Shown here piece after piece: positions 36,000-48,255 of a stretch of 64,000 bases of DNA. The stretch comes from Acanthacorydalis orientalis (lineage: Eukaryota > Arthropoda > Insecta > Megaloptera > Corydalidae): the NCBI GenBank assembly GCA_034766995.1, contig CM068313.1, forward strand, positions 5,338,461-5,402,460. Direction: 5' to 3'. Position 1 is the first letter of the stretch. The number at the start of each line of letters is the position of its first letter. The notes under the pieces are model-generated. The model was given only the letters and a program-made list of their open reading frames with translations, ran no database searches and was not told the origin of the DNA. Position numbers and translations under genes: made by a program.

Positions 36000-36951
36000 T
36001 CTCCTGTTTCGATGCAGTAAACTCATTTGACAGAGTACTTTTATTTGCAAATATCTTCCATGATATTTTTAATTATATTTCTTTAATTTCTTGTCATACA
36101 CATGTTATATTAATACTACTTGCTAGTGTAAGGATTAACCTTGATGTTCAACTAATTAAAAATCAATCTATTCCTTTATAAAAATATTGGCGGTAAATTG
36201 TGTTTCCTGCACCGGTACGGAGTGTTTTAAAATGGCACCGGGTGTGTGTTAAACAACAAGTGTTAAACAACACGTTGGGGCATTTCATGATACCTTTGAA
36301 GGTATTAAATTTAAAAAGAATAGTTGTTTCCTTCAAATAGTGATTATAACACCTAAATCAAAATCGAAAAAATGTTTTGTCTATTTGATAATCTGATTTC
36401 AGGATTAGTAATTCGTTTTAAAATTTATTTAATCCCTTTATTTTATTAATCAAAGGATTTAGATATTAAACAGTCATAATTAAAAAATTTACATCGATAA
36501 TTTATAACCACATACATTAAGTTATATTAATACCCGTACACGTGCAAGTTTTAGTAAACCGTTGCTGTAAACATTTCAGTTCTGTTTATTAATTTGTTTT
36601 CTATCACAAAAATTCTTTATAAACAATTAAAACACAATGTTTAGTTAAATGTACAGCTACTTTTTTATATTTTGTTCATTAGATACTTTTATTTTTATAT
36701 ACTCTTTTAATTTGAATTTTATGAAAAAGTATCTCATTTCCTTTATTTTCATATTAGGTTAATTTTAATTTTATTCCAGTATTTTGACAGAAAAACAATA
36801 TTTCAAAGATGAAATTTTATACGTCAGTTGATTCAAAGTTTTATGATATTACATAGTATATAAAATCTTATATAAATAGCATTTACTTCATTCTTTTCTT
36901 TCATTTCTAAAATATCTTTGTAAGAGATTTTATACTAAAAGCAAATGTGTT

Positions 36952-36982
<31 letters not shown>

Positions 36983-37900
36983 TTACATTAAGTAGATCAA
37001 GAATAATACTATATGTTGACATATTCACAGAAATGCTCTACTTTCTTATGCGAATACTAAAATGTCATCTTGACATTCAGAGATTTTTACAAAGAACATT
37101 GAAGTTTATATGTAAGAAGTGAATTGCGTTTCACAACAGTACATTTCTTGGAAAATGTCAGTGCGTGTGTAACTCATTTAGTGTTGATTCAAAAATAGAT
37201 TTCAGCTGATTACATTAATATAGACTGTACGTCTAGTACGACATGTTCAACTGAAGTAGTATTTGTAATTAAGATTGTACTGTGATTGCCTTATTGTATT
37301 TGATTTTAATTTATTCGATGACATATATTACTTTTTTAATTTATGTCAGTTGTATTCGTTATAACTTATTTTATAATATATTCTGAATAAAACTGAATGA
37401 AAAAATATATATTACTGATTGTGTCACCATCACCCTTTAATTGAGTTTAACGATAAGATTAAAATCTGTGATATAAGAATCGATTCAAAATAATGAACAG
37501 GACTTATTGTCAATTAAAAAGAATAGTTGTTAATTATCTACCTTTTTATCTTCAGTTGTAACTTGTTGAAAAATGAATGATTTTTTTTATAATCAAGTTC
37601 TAAAAATATGCTTAATTCATTTTCAAATAATTTGGTTATTACAACAAAATGAGAGATAGAATAATTCAGAATAGAAAAAATATATTTTTATGTTAATTTT
37701 GGCAAAATATGACACATTAATTTCTTTAATTATCTTTATAAATTGTCTTTACAAGTCTTAAATGAAAAGTTGCCACAATTTTCATAAAAATGTTTACTTA
37801 ATCATGTATTAAGACGGATTTTATGTTGCAGTTTTTTATGTAGCAAGCAAAACGAAACCAGCTCAAGTAGCAGTAGTCACTTAAGAAGCACTATTTGGTG
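36000..37900. other. AT-rich DNA, nothing recognised
   Basis: Long stop-dense stretch with a 24-bp (AT)n tract at 36952. No gene, hairpin or recognised repeat. Confidence 0.5.
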
Positions 37901-38325
37901 GAACAAGTATACGTGTCAAGACTGTAAAACTAAAATGTACAAAGTGATGATCCTTCCAATCCTAAGGATACGCAGCGGAGACAACCAGTGCAAAATAAAA
38001 ATCAGAACTGTGAAAATGAAGATCTTACAATCAATCTCAGTATTGACACTTCTGGACCATCAAAGTAGTGAAGATATAAGAGATAAATCTGGCATACGAG
38101 ATATGGTTGAATGGAATAAAGTCATGAGAAAGAACTGGAACAACCACGTGGATAGGATGGGAGAAAAGCAACTTGCCCGCATTTATAAAAATGTATGATC
38201 TTCGGGAAATATATCATCTAGACGATCGCCTCAGAAATGAGCACAGAGCTGGCAATTCTCACTCACCGAATTCGAGTGAGAGGCAAAGGAACATGAGAAT
38301 AAACTCTTAGCTTAAAAAGAAGAAG
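37900..38325 (+). mobile_element. LINE 3' fragment (endonuclease-reverse transcriptase type)
   Basis: The plus strand carries the C-terminal tail of a non-LTR element's protein followed by a short 3' region ending in a lysine-codon-like AAAAAGAAGAAG tail at 38315-38327. The family is of the type often annotated as endonuclease-reverse transcriptase in insects, distinct from the Jockey-like fragment at 35.4 kb. Everything upstream is missing or too decayed to recognise. Confidence 0.75.
37935..38198 (+). pseudogene. LINE reverse transcriptase C-terminal remnant
   Basis: The frame reads MYKVMILPIL at the start (the LYKxxxLPxL motif after the polymerase core) then ILQSISVLTLLDHQSSEDIR and RKNWNNHVDRMGEKQLARI, the conserved W-x-HV-x-RM region near the end of these proteins. 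The expected GSETW motif after LPIL is degraded to IRSGDNQ. Later homology continues out of frame past the stop at 38196, so the C terminus is broken. Confidence 0.8.
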
Positions 38326-38558
38326 TTTTTTATATAATTTATAATGTGTAATTAAAATCTCACCTCATCTCATTTCAGCAAACAGACAAAGAAAGAATGT
38401 ATAAAAACCAGCAGAATCATAGACTAAGACCTACAAGTAAATTAAAATATATACAAATTTATCAAAAATACAAAAATAAAACGAAAAATAAAATACAAAT
38501 GAACAACTAAAACGACAGCATTGCAGAATAAATAAAAATATGCTGGATATAACAGGCA

Positions 38559-39124
38559 CAAGATTGGTAGAAAAAGAATTCAGGTTTATGACCTTCAAAT
38601 TCATATACATTTTTCTCTTTATTGATTTTCCTAGCTGTTTTAAGTGATCCAGAACTTTTGGACGATTAACATCTAACTTTTATACAAGTTATCGAACTGT
38701 TGTGCATGGTTCTGGTTCAACTAATGCCTTCAGTTAGTCGTTATGAATTAAAGACGGAGGCCTGTGAGCTTCTACATCTTCAGGGATCTCGTCCCCAGCT
38801 CAATTTTTTTGGAAACACCATTGTATCGTACGTTACTTAACAATGCCTACATCAGAAGCATCGTTTAGTTTACAGGTAGTTTCTGCTGCTTTACCAACCG
38901 TTTTGAACAAAAAATTGTTCTTATTTGCTTCTTTTTCATCTTTAATTCAGTACCCCAATTTAAAGTAAAATTGATAATAAAACCAAAGATGATGTTACTA
39001 AATACAGACCGAAAAAAAATAATAAAATGATATTAATATGAACAAAATAATTGACTCTTATTGAAAAAATTAAGGTTAGAATTAAAAAAAAAAACAAAAA
39101 TCGCAATTATTTTCCTACCAACAT
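38559..39124 (-). mobile_element. Internally deleted mariner, reverse orientation, both ends present
   Basis: Read on the minus strand it runs from the TTGGTAGGAAAATAATTGCG-type end at 39124, through the 5' region and transposase start at about 38945 (KKQIRTIFCSKRLVKQQK-like), a decayed helix-turn-helix region and the lysine-rich stretch, then across the shared deletion into the 3' end at 38559. It lacks the catalytic half. Shifts and stops interrupt the remaining frame. Confidence 0.85.
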
Positions 39125-39790
39125 ATACTTCAGAAATACTAGTTATGTAACGTGAATAATGGACGATTAATTATTTAATGATAGTTTTTGTTTATGTTAT
39201 TTGAAATTTCTGACAGTGCATAAAAGTTTAATTAAAGTAAGTTCAGAGATTATAGAAATTTGAAAATAGATTTATGAAAGTAGAAAAAGAATAACATTTC
39301 GAATCTAAGTGATGTAAAGTCTATGTTTCTTTAGCAGTTGTTCTACTTGATCAATACTATCATTCATGCTAATCAAAATTATTTATTTATATATCTTTAC
39401 ACACACACACACACACATATGTGTACTCATCTATGTACACATATCTGTACATGAACTCACGTTTTCGATACACGTTTTCAACTTTAAGCGTCGTATTTAA
39501 CCGAACTTTTACCCATATTGAAAACTAATATTCCGCAGGCGAATCATTTTCCCGGTACCGTTAGTTTGTCGCCCGTAACTTTACGACATAGAATTAAATT
39601 TAGATCGTATTGAGATATCGCGATCGGCGCACGTAAGATGTTCAAAACTCGGGTCCCTCACTCGAAGTCTCCGAAATTTATACGACAGTCGGAGCTCTGC
39701 ATACACAGTGTATGAGCGTAACTCTTGAGATGTAGGCGAAAAGTTTCACAGTTATGAGGTGCCTCTTCTAAAGTACACTACATATGTTCA
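39125..39790. other. AT-rich then GC-enriched DNA
   Basis: A (CA)n run of about 16 bp lies at 39401. From 39460 to 39775 the DNA is CpG-bearing (GGTACCGTTAGTTTGTCGCC, GATATCGCGATCGGCGCACG) with no open frame called. Confidence 0.4.
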
Positions 39791-39794
39791 GTAT

Positions 39795-39795
39795 G

Positions 39796-39872
<77 letters not shown>

Positions 39873-40019
39873 AAGAACTCAAGTAAGCACACTAAGATTT
39901 CGTCTGATATATATGCAGAGACATGGTTTTAATTGTTACAATTAACAACTGTATGAGAATATAATATCTTATTACTATGTATATAATTTGTGTAGATGTA
40001 ACGCTTGTTAAACACGCAC

Positions 40020-40085
<66 letters not shown>
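39795..40085. repeat. Two long (AT)n tracts
   Basis: TA runs lie at about 39795-39868 (one C interruption) and 40024-40085. Both strands give spurious YIYIY frames. Confidence 0.95.
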
Positions 40086-40088
<3 letters not shown>

Positions 40089-40089
40089 G

Positions 40090-41095
40090 TAACCAAGAAA
40101 GTTCTATTGTTTTTGAATTGAGAAAAAAAAACACTTGTGTATTTTTACATAAAATAACTTTATTAGAAGAGGTTGAAATCTAGAAAACCATTTCTTTACA
40201 GTTGAAAATGATGATGCATGGTCCAGATAAATCTCCCGAATATTTTTTGTTGCCTCTCCAACGGTTATTCATTTCCAAAACTTGTATAACATAACGTGAC
40301 GAAAATGTATGTTTCCGTTGTTCATTTTCAAAAATTTTCTTATACACAAATCGAATCGAAACAAATGCGTCAGATTCTTAAATGATAGCTGTGACTGTTA
40401 CCCTTCAAACAATATATAGCATGAATACATTTAAATCACGAACGCCACCATGTGGCACTCTTAAAACCACCCATTGAATCGTATACGGACTTTTCCACTA
40501 ATTCAATATAATTATATTTAAAAATCAAGATTTATGGTGTTAATTCATTTCCAGTTTTTTTTAAAAAACATAAGTCATATTTTATCATATTTTCATATTC
40601 AATATTTTTACATTTTTGTCTATTTCTAGTTTCTTACAAAAATTCATTATTCATTACATATTTTCTTGAAATATAATTAAACAAAGAACTATAAACCTAT
40701 TTTAAAAAAACACACAAATTTTATAATAAAAATATACTAAACAAAATAAATATACCAAAACACAAGTCAGTGTTCGAAAAACCGATTCTTATAACTCTGT
40801 TAAATAGAGAAAAATGTGATAATAAACGTAGTCGAATACAACGACAATAAATTTCGATAAAAAAGTCTACAGAACGCATTCATGAAATAAATAATCAAAT
40901 TAAATTATCAGTTAAAACAAAAAGAAAACCATTAAACTTCTAAGGTATTTCAAAGTACGAGTATATAAAACAATGAGAAAATTGCTTTTTCCAACAGTGA
41001 AGAATCTTCTGTTGTAATTGAGTACAGGAAAATAAATATATAGCTGTTTGTATCTCTTTTTTCATCATCATCGCATATAATGTTTGTTTTTTTTT
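40090..41095. other. AT-rich DNA, nothing recognised
   Basis: No supported feature. A less AT-rich stretch at 40440-40495 has no open frame. Confidence 0.45.
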
Positions 41096-41114
41096 TGATC
41101 ATGATTTATATAAA

Positions 41115-41128
41115 TCTCTCTCTCTTTC

Positions 41129-41176
<48 letters not shown>
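41115..41176. repeat. (CT)n-(AT)n microsatellite
   Basis: TCTCTCTCTCTTTC passes into a TA run of about 40 bp. Confidence 0.95.
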
Positions 41177-41179
<3 letters not shown>

Positions 41180-41424
41180 TTAAGATAAAAAATATATAAT
41201 GTATAGACGTCTGATTTCCGAATTAATTTCACTAAATATAGGAATCTCGTTGAGCGGATATTTTCAAGTGTTTTAATAGAGAACAAAATTCAACGTAAGA
41301 GAACTGAATAGTGTTTTATGAAAATCTTGAAAATGTACGAGATACCTTTTAATATGTAGTTTAAATGCTTCAATTTTATGCTTCAGACATCATTAAGATT
41401 ACTATGTTCGTCTAGGGAACAGTT

Positions 41425-41603
41425 CGTTGCAGCCACGGATACCATTATTATTCAATGAATATGATGAAGACAATGAACTTCCTTCTTATCTAAGCAATAC
41501 GCGTACTGATCGATGGTCGCATCCACCAAATGGGAAAAGTATCTCGGATGTATTTTCAATGTTGGGAAAAAGTTGTCTGGCGATGAACGTTAAAAAGTTT
41601 ATA

Positions 41604-41606
<3 letters not shown>
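41425..41606 (+). pseudogene. Candidate coding exon or remnant (unrecognised)
   Basis: The frame after a CGTTGCAG acceptor-like site (AG at 41431-41432) reads PRIPLLFNEYDEDNELPSYL and on through NTRTDRWSHPPNGKSISDVF to KSCLAMNVKKF before running into (AT)n. Its amino-acid make-up looks protein-like rather than AT-driven. There is no ATG start and no donor before the microsatellite, so it is either an exon broken by the (AT)n expansion or chance. No family is recognised. Confidence 0.3.

Positions 41607-41607
<1 letters not shown>

Positions 41608-41676
<69 letters not shown>
41608..41676. repeat. (AT)n microsatellite
   Basis: An uninterrupted TA run of nearly 70 bp. Confidence 0.95.
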
Positions 41677-41681
<5 letters not shown>

Positions 41682-41699
41682 ATTATGTGTATTTAAAAA

Positions 41700-42235
41700 G
41701 ACGATTTGAAAATAAAGATACAAAGTATTTAAATTTTATCAACTAGAGTATTTAAATATATCATGTTGGTTTCTGTGTAATCTTTTTGATTTTCAGTACG
41801 AGTATTTTGTTATTGAATTGTTTAATCTTTAGTATACAGCTTTTTTCTCTTACTATTGAAAAATATTGTTTATTTTTGTCTTCATTGTAAATGTTTTTTT
41901 TATTAAATATTGTCTTTACTTCAACATCGTTTTTTAATATTGATTTTCAATACTAAAATATAAAATAAAAATAAAAATTTCTAAATCAACCACACATTTG
42001 TTATCAATCTGATATAAGAAATTGAATATTTAAATAATCGATTGAATGTTTATTTATTTATGCCTAGTTTTTATAATTTATATTTTATTGCTGATAATAT
42101 GGTAAGTGTTATAAAAATGACTTCTGATTATTAGTGTATCATCAGAAATAATTTTGTCGAAATATTGCTATTTATATTCATTGGTTCCAGCTTTTATACC
42201 GGTAAAAATATAGAAAATAAAAATTTCTAGTCAGA
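41700..42235. other. AT-rich DNA, nothing recognised
   Basis: Stop-dense unique sequence before the minisatellite. Confidence 0.5.
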
Positions 42236-42255
42236 TTTGTTTAGGTATAGTATTA

Positions 42256-42655
42256 GGTTAAGTCTCGTCGTGTCTGGTTAAGTCTCGTCGTGTCTGGTTA
42301 AGTGTAGTCGTTTCTGGCTACGTGAAGTATTTTCTGGTTAATTATAATATTTTCTGGATAAGTTTAATAATGTTTGATTAAGTCTAGTCTTGTCTGGCTG
42401 AGTTTAATCATGTCTGATTAAGTCTAGACGTTTCTGGCTAGGTCAAGTATTTTCTGGTTTATCCTAGTAATTTCTGGTTATGTTTAATAATGTCTTATTA
42501 AGTCTAATTGTATCTGGATAAGTCTACTCGTTTCTGGATAAGTCTAGTCATGTCTGGATAAGTCTAGTCGTCTCTGAATAAGTCGAGTAGTGTCTGGATA
42601 AGTTTAATCATGTCTGGTTGAGTCTAGTCGTGTGTGGTTAAATCTAATCAAGTAT
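42256..42655 (+). repeat. 20-bp minisatellite, 20 units, with 120-bp higher-order period
   Basis: Twenty consecutive 20-bp units, without a single insertion or deletion, follow the pattern GGTTAAGTCTAGTCGTGTCT. Units 1 and 2 are identical; the others differ by substitutions only. Units 3-7 resemble units 9-13 position by position (for example unit 4 GGCTACGTGAAGTATTTTCT and unit 10 GGCTAGGTCAAGTATTTTCT), giving a six-unit, 120-bp higher-order repeat. Degenerate units continue to about 42760. The run is not open in any frame that I would call coding. Confidence 0.95.
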
Positions 42656-42769
42656 GATGATATCAGATATGGTTGGATTTAATCTCATCTGGACAAATGT
42701 AACCTTTATCAGATATGATTGTGTTCGATTAGTTCTATTCAGGTCTATTCAGAAGTTATTACACACTTT

Positions 42770-43245
42770 TGATCAAAAACAAATTATATGTCTGTAGAGA
42801 AGTGGAAAATTCATATTGAAATGTAAAAATTAATTCAGTCATATTTTTAGAAAATATTATTCTAATAACTTATAAAAAACGTTTATATTCTTGAAATTAT
42901 TTAGAAAAAGTAACTTGATAAAATTGTATCAGGATTAAATTAATGTGTTATAAAATTTGTTAATAAATAGTTGTTTTTTATAATTATCAAAATAGGAAGA
43001 ATAATTTATAGTGCTATTTATATAATAAGGGGTTAAATTAAATCAGTAGTGATTTTTCTATGTCGTTTTATAAAAATATACCATAAAATATGAAACTGTG
43101 AAGATATATTCACGTGAATACATTTTTTATTTTCAAGTAAATATATGAAAAAAGCTGTAAACTCGCTTAAATGACTAAACTTTTCCTTTGTCTACAAATT
43201 ATTCACAACCAATATATTCCACAAACTAGACTGAAAAAAGGCGTA
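42770..43245. other. AT-rich DNA, nothing recognised
   Basis: Unique AT-rich DNA with no supported feature. Confidence 0.5.
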
Positions 43246-43690
43246 CGGTCTCACGAAATAAATCCCGCTCGTTAAACAAATTGCCCGAATCACGAAATTT
43301 GTACTGACAACAATATACATTCGTGTTAATCACGCGTGTGGTTTAGAGACTCCCGTGAAAAAAAATTCCGAACGTTTGTTATTCGTTTAAAAGCGTCGCC
43401 GCATGTACACAGTCGTTGTAGTCGCAAACAGTGTACGATAACCGGTAAACCTCACGGAGTTGTTGTTCTTCTCCTGCGGGTATCGTTCTCCTGCAGTAAC
43501 TGCGTCCTGAGCCAGAACATTGGCACGTCGGTACCGCCTGGAGGAGTCGGGGGATAGACACCGTTCATGTTCTGAATGTCTGATGCACCGCGCTAATGAT
43601 CTCATTTTTATACGAAACTTTTTCGGGCAACGAAACATACAAGACAAACTTTCGTACGACGAAGCGCGTGGTGAATCTAGTTTCTTTGTT
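43246..43690. other. CpG-rich island
   Basis: The stretch has GTACGGTCTCACG, AAAAGCGTCGCCGCATGTAC, CACGTCGGTACCGCCTGG and similar words, and opens on both strands (73 codons plus, 86 codons minus). Neither frame shows a recognisable domain, so I report the island, not a gene. It could contain a 5' exon or promoter. Confidence 0.4.
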
Positions 43691-43697
43691 GTTTAAA

Positions 43698-43699
43698 TG

Positions 43700-43755
<56 letters not shown>

Positions 43756-43760
43756 TATAC
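43698..43760. repeat. (CA)n-(TA)n compound microsatellite
   Basis: CACACACACACACACACACA passes into a TA run with one C interruption. Confidence 0.95.
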
Positions 43761-44195
43761 TTTGAAACTAGACGGTTTGTATGTGTGTTCAGGTATGATA
43801 ACTTCATTTATATAAATATTTAACATGTGCAGCAAGAAGATCTTTATTTACTAAACTAGCAAATAAAAGAACACGAAGACCATTTAATGCAATCAAGGTA
43901 TTTTAATAAATAAATCTTTTTTCTAAAAATTTAATGTTAATATCAAAAGTCAATTATCATTGTGAATTGTATCTACCGTGAAATATTTGAACAAAATTAT
44001 ATAAAATAGTGTTTAAATAAATTTCGGAAAAAATCAAAATTATCAATGAAGTATAGCTTAAAGATTTTTGATTTTTTAATAAAATAAAAATGAGAGTTTC
44101 AGTTACAAAAATGTAGATATTAAGTATAATAAAAATAATAGATACAAATTATTATAATAATAAAAAGAATAGAATTAAGTATTCAATAAATTGCA

Positions 44196-44215
44196 ACTCA
44201 TATATATATATATAT

Positions 44216-44284
<69 letters not shown>
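44196..44284. repeat. (AT)n-(GT)n compound microsatellite
   Basis: A TA run with an AACA interruption, then about 24 bp of GT. Confidence 0.95.
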
Positions 44285-44554
44285 TCATTAGTACAATTTA
44301 TTAAAAAATAAATAAACTATAAAAATGATTAAAAATACACTTTTGTAAAAACTTACCATACATATAGAAAAATCGTGTAATTCGCCTGAAACAAAAAAAA
44401 AATAATTTACTTTAAAATGTAAGGAATAAAAAAAAATTAAGTATGAAATTATAAAACTCATCAATATATTCGGTATTTCTTAAAGTTATATTTCAGATTT
44501 GAATCGAGTTAAAGAGAAAAGTAAGAGATATATTTGTAAAAAAAATATTTATAA

Positions 44555-44755
44555 AGGTTAGTAAAAAAGTGCCTTCTAAGAATCGTTTTTCGAAGGATAA
44601 GAGAATTGTCTGTCGATAAAATATATTTCAAATTATCGACATTCGAAAGATTGTTTTTAGAAGAATCGTCAGTCTAAGAATCGTTTCTCGAAACATCGTC
44701 TTTTGAAGGGTGTTTAAAGAAAAATCGTTTTTTTAAGAACTGTTTAAGAAAAGTT
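44555..44755 (+). repeat. Degenerate AAGAATCGTTTTTCGAA repeat
   Basis: TCTAAGAATCGTTTTTCGAA at 44575 and TCTAAGAATCGTTTCTCGAA at 44672 are near-identical and about 97-99 bp apart, with further degenerate copies (GAAAAATCGTTTTTTTAAGA). A 9-bp hairpin TGTCGATAA/TTATCGACA lies at about 44612-44642. Confidence 0.5.
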
Positions 44756-44759
44756 TTAT

Positions 44760-45830
44760 GTATTAAAATTAAATGATATTTAAAGAGGAGCATACATTGT
44801 TTCAAACTGAATTGAGATATTTGTATAAATACTGTTGCAAAATCAAATAATCTAATTTATTAAATGATACAAAAAACTTTTATATAAAAAAAAACACAAA
44901 ATAATTAAAAGATAAAAATGAATTATATTTTCAATCAATTATATGTCTAACTATTATATTTTCAGACCTTCATTCGCATATATTTTACCCTTTCTAATTT
45001 TCTCTCAAAAAAAAAATATTATCTTTTACAAAAATATTCAAAACATCCTAAAACTTAAACTAGTTTCGCATTCCTGATAAACAGCAACAGTTACGAGTTT
45101 TACAACTACTAAATATGTATACGGATTGATTATGATAAACTTCTTATGTATACACGTACAGTAGACCCGGATGGATCAAACATGAGAATGGTGGCGATGA
45201 AAGTTTTGAAACATTAAACTCGTGTTGTGATAGGACTAATCAAGAGAGGCAAATGAACTTAACTGTGTAGATTTTCTACATGAAACCTTGCAGGATGAAG
45301 TGTTCTTCGACCTTACTGCGGTGATAATGAGGAGCAGGAGAGGTGTTTTCAAACACATTTATAACATAATATAGAAATATTCTTTCACTGTTTGGACTTT
45401 AAACAGAAATATATTGGATTTTTCAATATTCTTTATCGATAAAATGAAATACGTTGACGTTTATTTGAAAATTAATTAATTTAAATAGTTATTTTACATT
45501 TCTATATACATTAATATATGAATTCATATCATGAATTCATATGTATAAATACATATTTATAATAAACTACATAAATTTATATATTTTAATAAATCAATAA
45601 AACATTTCAAACATTTGAGTAAATACACTATTTTCATAGAAATATTGAAATTGTAATTTAATTAATATGTAATTATTAAAATTTATAAATCTCATATTGT
45701 ATTAATTTCCAGAAATATATTTCACAAAATTCTGAAGAAACAGTGTTAAAATTGATTTAATTTTGTGATTATTTAAAAAAATATATCTTAAAATTAAAAA
45801 TGATTTTATACATACGATAAATGTGATTAT
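44760..45830. other. AT-rich DNA with a GC-enriched patch
   Basis: The stretch 45160-45345 (GTAGACCCGGATGGATC, GAGCAGGAGAGG) is less AT-rich but opens no frame of note. At 45516-45545 there are palindromic ATATGAATTCATAT words. Nothing else was found. Confidence 0.4.
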
Positions 45831-45833
45831 ATG

Positions 45834-45864
45834 AGGTTAGTAGGAAAATAATTGCGGGTTATAA
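45834..45864 (+). mobile_element. Solo mariner terminal end fused to R1
   Basis: ATGAGGTTAGTAGGAAAATAATTGCGGGTTA-type mariner end sequence (split here as GAGGTTAGTAGGAAAATAAT and TGCGGG) passes directly into an R1 core at 45866. Confidence 0.6.
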
Positions 45865-45865
45865 C

Positions 45866-45945
45866 CTTCTGAGAGTGAAAAATTTGGTATCGAAATGCGC
45901 ATAAACTATAATCAATCAATAATTATTTATTGAAATTTTAGATGT
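45866..45945 (+). repeat. R1 dispersed repeat copy
   Basis: CCTTCTGAGAGTGAAAAATT, GGTATCGAAATGCGCATAAA and CAATAATTATTTATTGAAAT match the R1 core and downstream half. Confidence 0.6.
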
Positions 45946-46060
45946 TTTGTTCCATTTTATGGAATTTGTGAAGAATTCCTTGGAGAAATATTTTTTTATT
46001 TTCCTTTCTTTTCATGTTTTTAAAATAATCAGATACGTATTTTTCAACGTTTTTCTTATA

Positions 46061-46621
46061 TTAGGTTGGTAGAAAAATAACTGTAGTTTATGATTTTCAA
46101 AGTCTTATACTTTTTTCTCTTGTTTGATTTTCTTAGCTGTTTTGTGGTCTAAAACTGTTGAATGTCGAACGCCTATCTCTTTTGTGCAACCTCTTGAATT
46201 GCGCATGGTTCTGATTAAACTAATTTCTTCAGTAGGTGGTTATAAACTGAAGGACACTCGTGAACTTCTTCAACTTCACGCTCTCGATCTAGCACGAAAT
46301 TTTTGAAACCACCATTGCACCATACGTTCCTCAACAGTACCCACACTAAAATTGTCATTAATTTAAGAACAGTTTCTGCTGCTTTGCCACCCGTTTTGAA
46401 CTCATAAAAGAAAATTGTTCTTATTAGCTTCTTTCCCATCTTAAATTTAATAGCCCAATTTAAAGCAAAATTAATAATAAAACCAAAGTCGATATTACCA
46501 AAATACAGACCGAAAAATACACTTTAAAATGATATTCACATGAACATTATGAAATGACACTTTCATTGAAAAAAATTAAGATTGGAATTTGAAAAGAACA
46601 GCAAATATTTTCCTACCAACG
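46061..46621 (-). mobile_element. Internally deleted mariner, reverse orientation, both ends present
   Basis: The left border reads TTAGGTTGGTAGAAAAATAA and the right border TATTTTCCTACCAACG. On the minus strand the transposase begins MGKKLIRTIFFYEFKTGGKA at 46439, the best preserved start of the family here, then shifts frame in the helix-turn-helix region. The shared internal deletion removes the catalytic half. Confidence 0.88.
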
Positions 46622-46830
46622 TAAAATTTCTTTGTTTACATATTTTTTATTACAAAAAATAAACTGTTATATACTATTATTGTGTCAGGACTATTTTATG
46701 AATATTTTTAATAAAAATATAAAAGATAAACAGAGATTTATTTATTCTATATTAAAATGATAAAAGATCTTAATGATATAGGATTACTATCAGAAGATTC
46801 ATCATGCCAAAATATTATTTTGATAGGAAG

Positions 46831-46834
<4 letters not shown>

Positions 46835-46886
<52 letters not shown>
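46835..46886. repeat. (AT)n microsatellite
   Basis: A TA run of about 52 bp. Confidence 0.95.
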
Positions 46887-46889
<3 letters not shown>

Positions 46890-47019
46890 CGTTCTTAAGT
46901 ATACATAAATGATCACATAAAGTTGTATGTAGTACAGTGATTGGAGCAAGATAAACATAGAGATATCTTGTTACACGGATACTTGCTAAAACTCTCGATA
47001 AAAAAATTAACATATAAAA

Positions 47020-47352
<333 letters not shown>

Positions 47353-47696
47353 TCCTCTATGTGCGTGAGCGCGTCTCATTCACGTTGTTCGGAATTTGTG
47401 GTTCGGATTAAATCGCGCTTTATAAAGTTTTGTTGTTGTTGTATCCAGTTTTCTGACTAGTGTGGTGGAAGTCTATAAGTAAATTTTACAGATAATCCTT
47501 TCTCTCCAATATGTATATTCAGCTGTTTGTTATTTCATCGAAAAGATCAATAAACTAATATTAGTTATGTCTATAGTAAGACAGTTAAGATTGCAAATAA
47601 AAAATCTTTGAAAATATATGAAATACGAATTTAAATACAAAGAAATAAAATAACCGTTGGAGATATGTCGGAAAAAGATATTTAGATCTAAGAAAT

Positions 47697-47699
<3 letters not shown>

Positions 47700-47734
<35 letters not shown>

Positions 47735-47842
47735 AAGGAGAGTGAATAATCAATTTTAACAAATTAGATTTTTCTGTCTCTTGGCGCTGCCGTCGAAATG
47801 CACCTAAATGAGAATCGAAAATGAATAATAATTATTTATCAA

Positions 47843-47906
<64 letters not shown>
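47700..47906. repeat. Two (AT)n tracts flanking an R1 copy
   Basis: TA runs at about 47700-47730 and 47846-47906. Between them at 47776-47842, TTGGCGCTGCCGTCGAAATG and GAATAATAATTATTTATC form a diverged R1 core. Confidence 0.8.
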
Positions 47907-47907
<1 letters not shown>

Positions 47908-47910
<3 letters not shown>

Positions 47911-48050
47911 CACCAGTAGCAGTAGCCTCTGTCAATCCAGTGCTGGATAAAGGCCTCTTCCGTGATTTTCCATTTTGTACGATTTAATGCCTCTATTTTC
48001 CACTGATTTCCAATAAAAATTTTAATTTCATTATCCTTCCTGTTAATTGG

Positions 48051-48056
<6 letters not shown>
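47908..48056 (-). mobile_element. LINE 3' tail, copy 1
   Basis: Read on the minus strand this encodes GNQWKIEALNRTKWKITEEA then FIQHWIDRGYCYW and a TGA stop. It matches the last residues of insect endonuclease-reverse transcriptases, where a W-x-x-x-A-x-(D/N)-R-x-x-W-K-x-x-E-E-A motif precedes the end. Only about 150 bp remain. It sits between (AT)n tracts. Confidence 0.75.
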
Positions 48057-48098
<42 letters not shown>

Positions 48099-48108
48099 GT
48101 GTGTGTGT
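48057..48108. repeat. (AT)n-(GT)n spacer
   Basis: A TA run and a short GT run separate the two LINE tails. Confidence 0.9.
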
Positions 48109-48250
48109 GTCACCGGCAGCAGCAGCCTCTGTCAAACCATTGCTGGATAAAGGCTTTTTCCATGATGTTTCATTTTATACGATTGAATGACTGTCTTTTC
48201 CACTGATTTCCAATAAAAATTTTAATTTCATTATCCCGCCTGTTAATTGG

Positions 48251-48255
<5 letters not shown>
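48109..48255 (-). mobile_element. LINE 3' tail, copy 2
   Basis: This is a near-copy of 47908-48056, starting CACCGGCAGCAGCAGCCTCT and ending CCTGTTAATTGGTCTCATAT. Substitutions, including one that changes the frame's sense, separate the two. The pair plus the (AT)n borders look like one unit duplicated as a whole, about 201 bp apart. Confidence 0.75.

Noticed and set aside
42256..42655. A CRISPR-like or coding repeat array.
   Set aside because: The 20-bp units are contiguous without spacers, and no frame stays open through the array; it is a minisatellite.
46215..46439. A 74-codon host gene on the minus strand.
   Set aside because: It is the frameshifted transposase start of the deleted mariner at 46061-46621.
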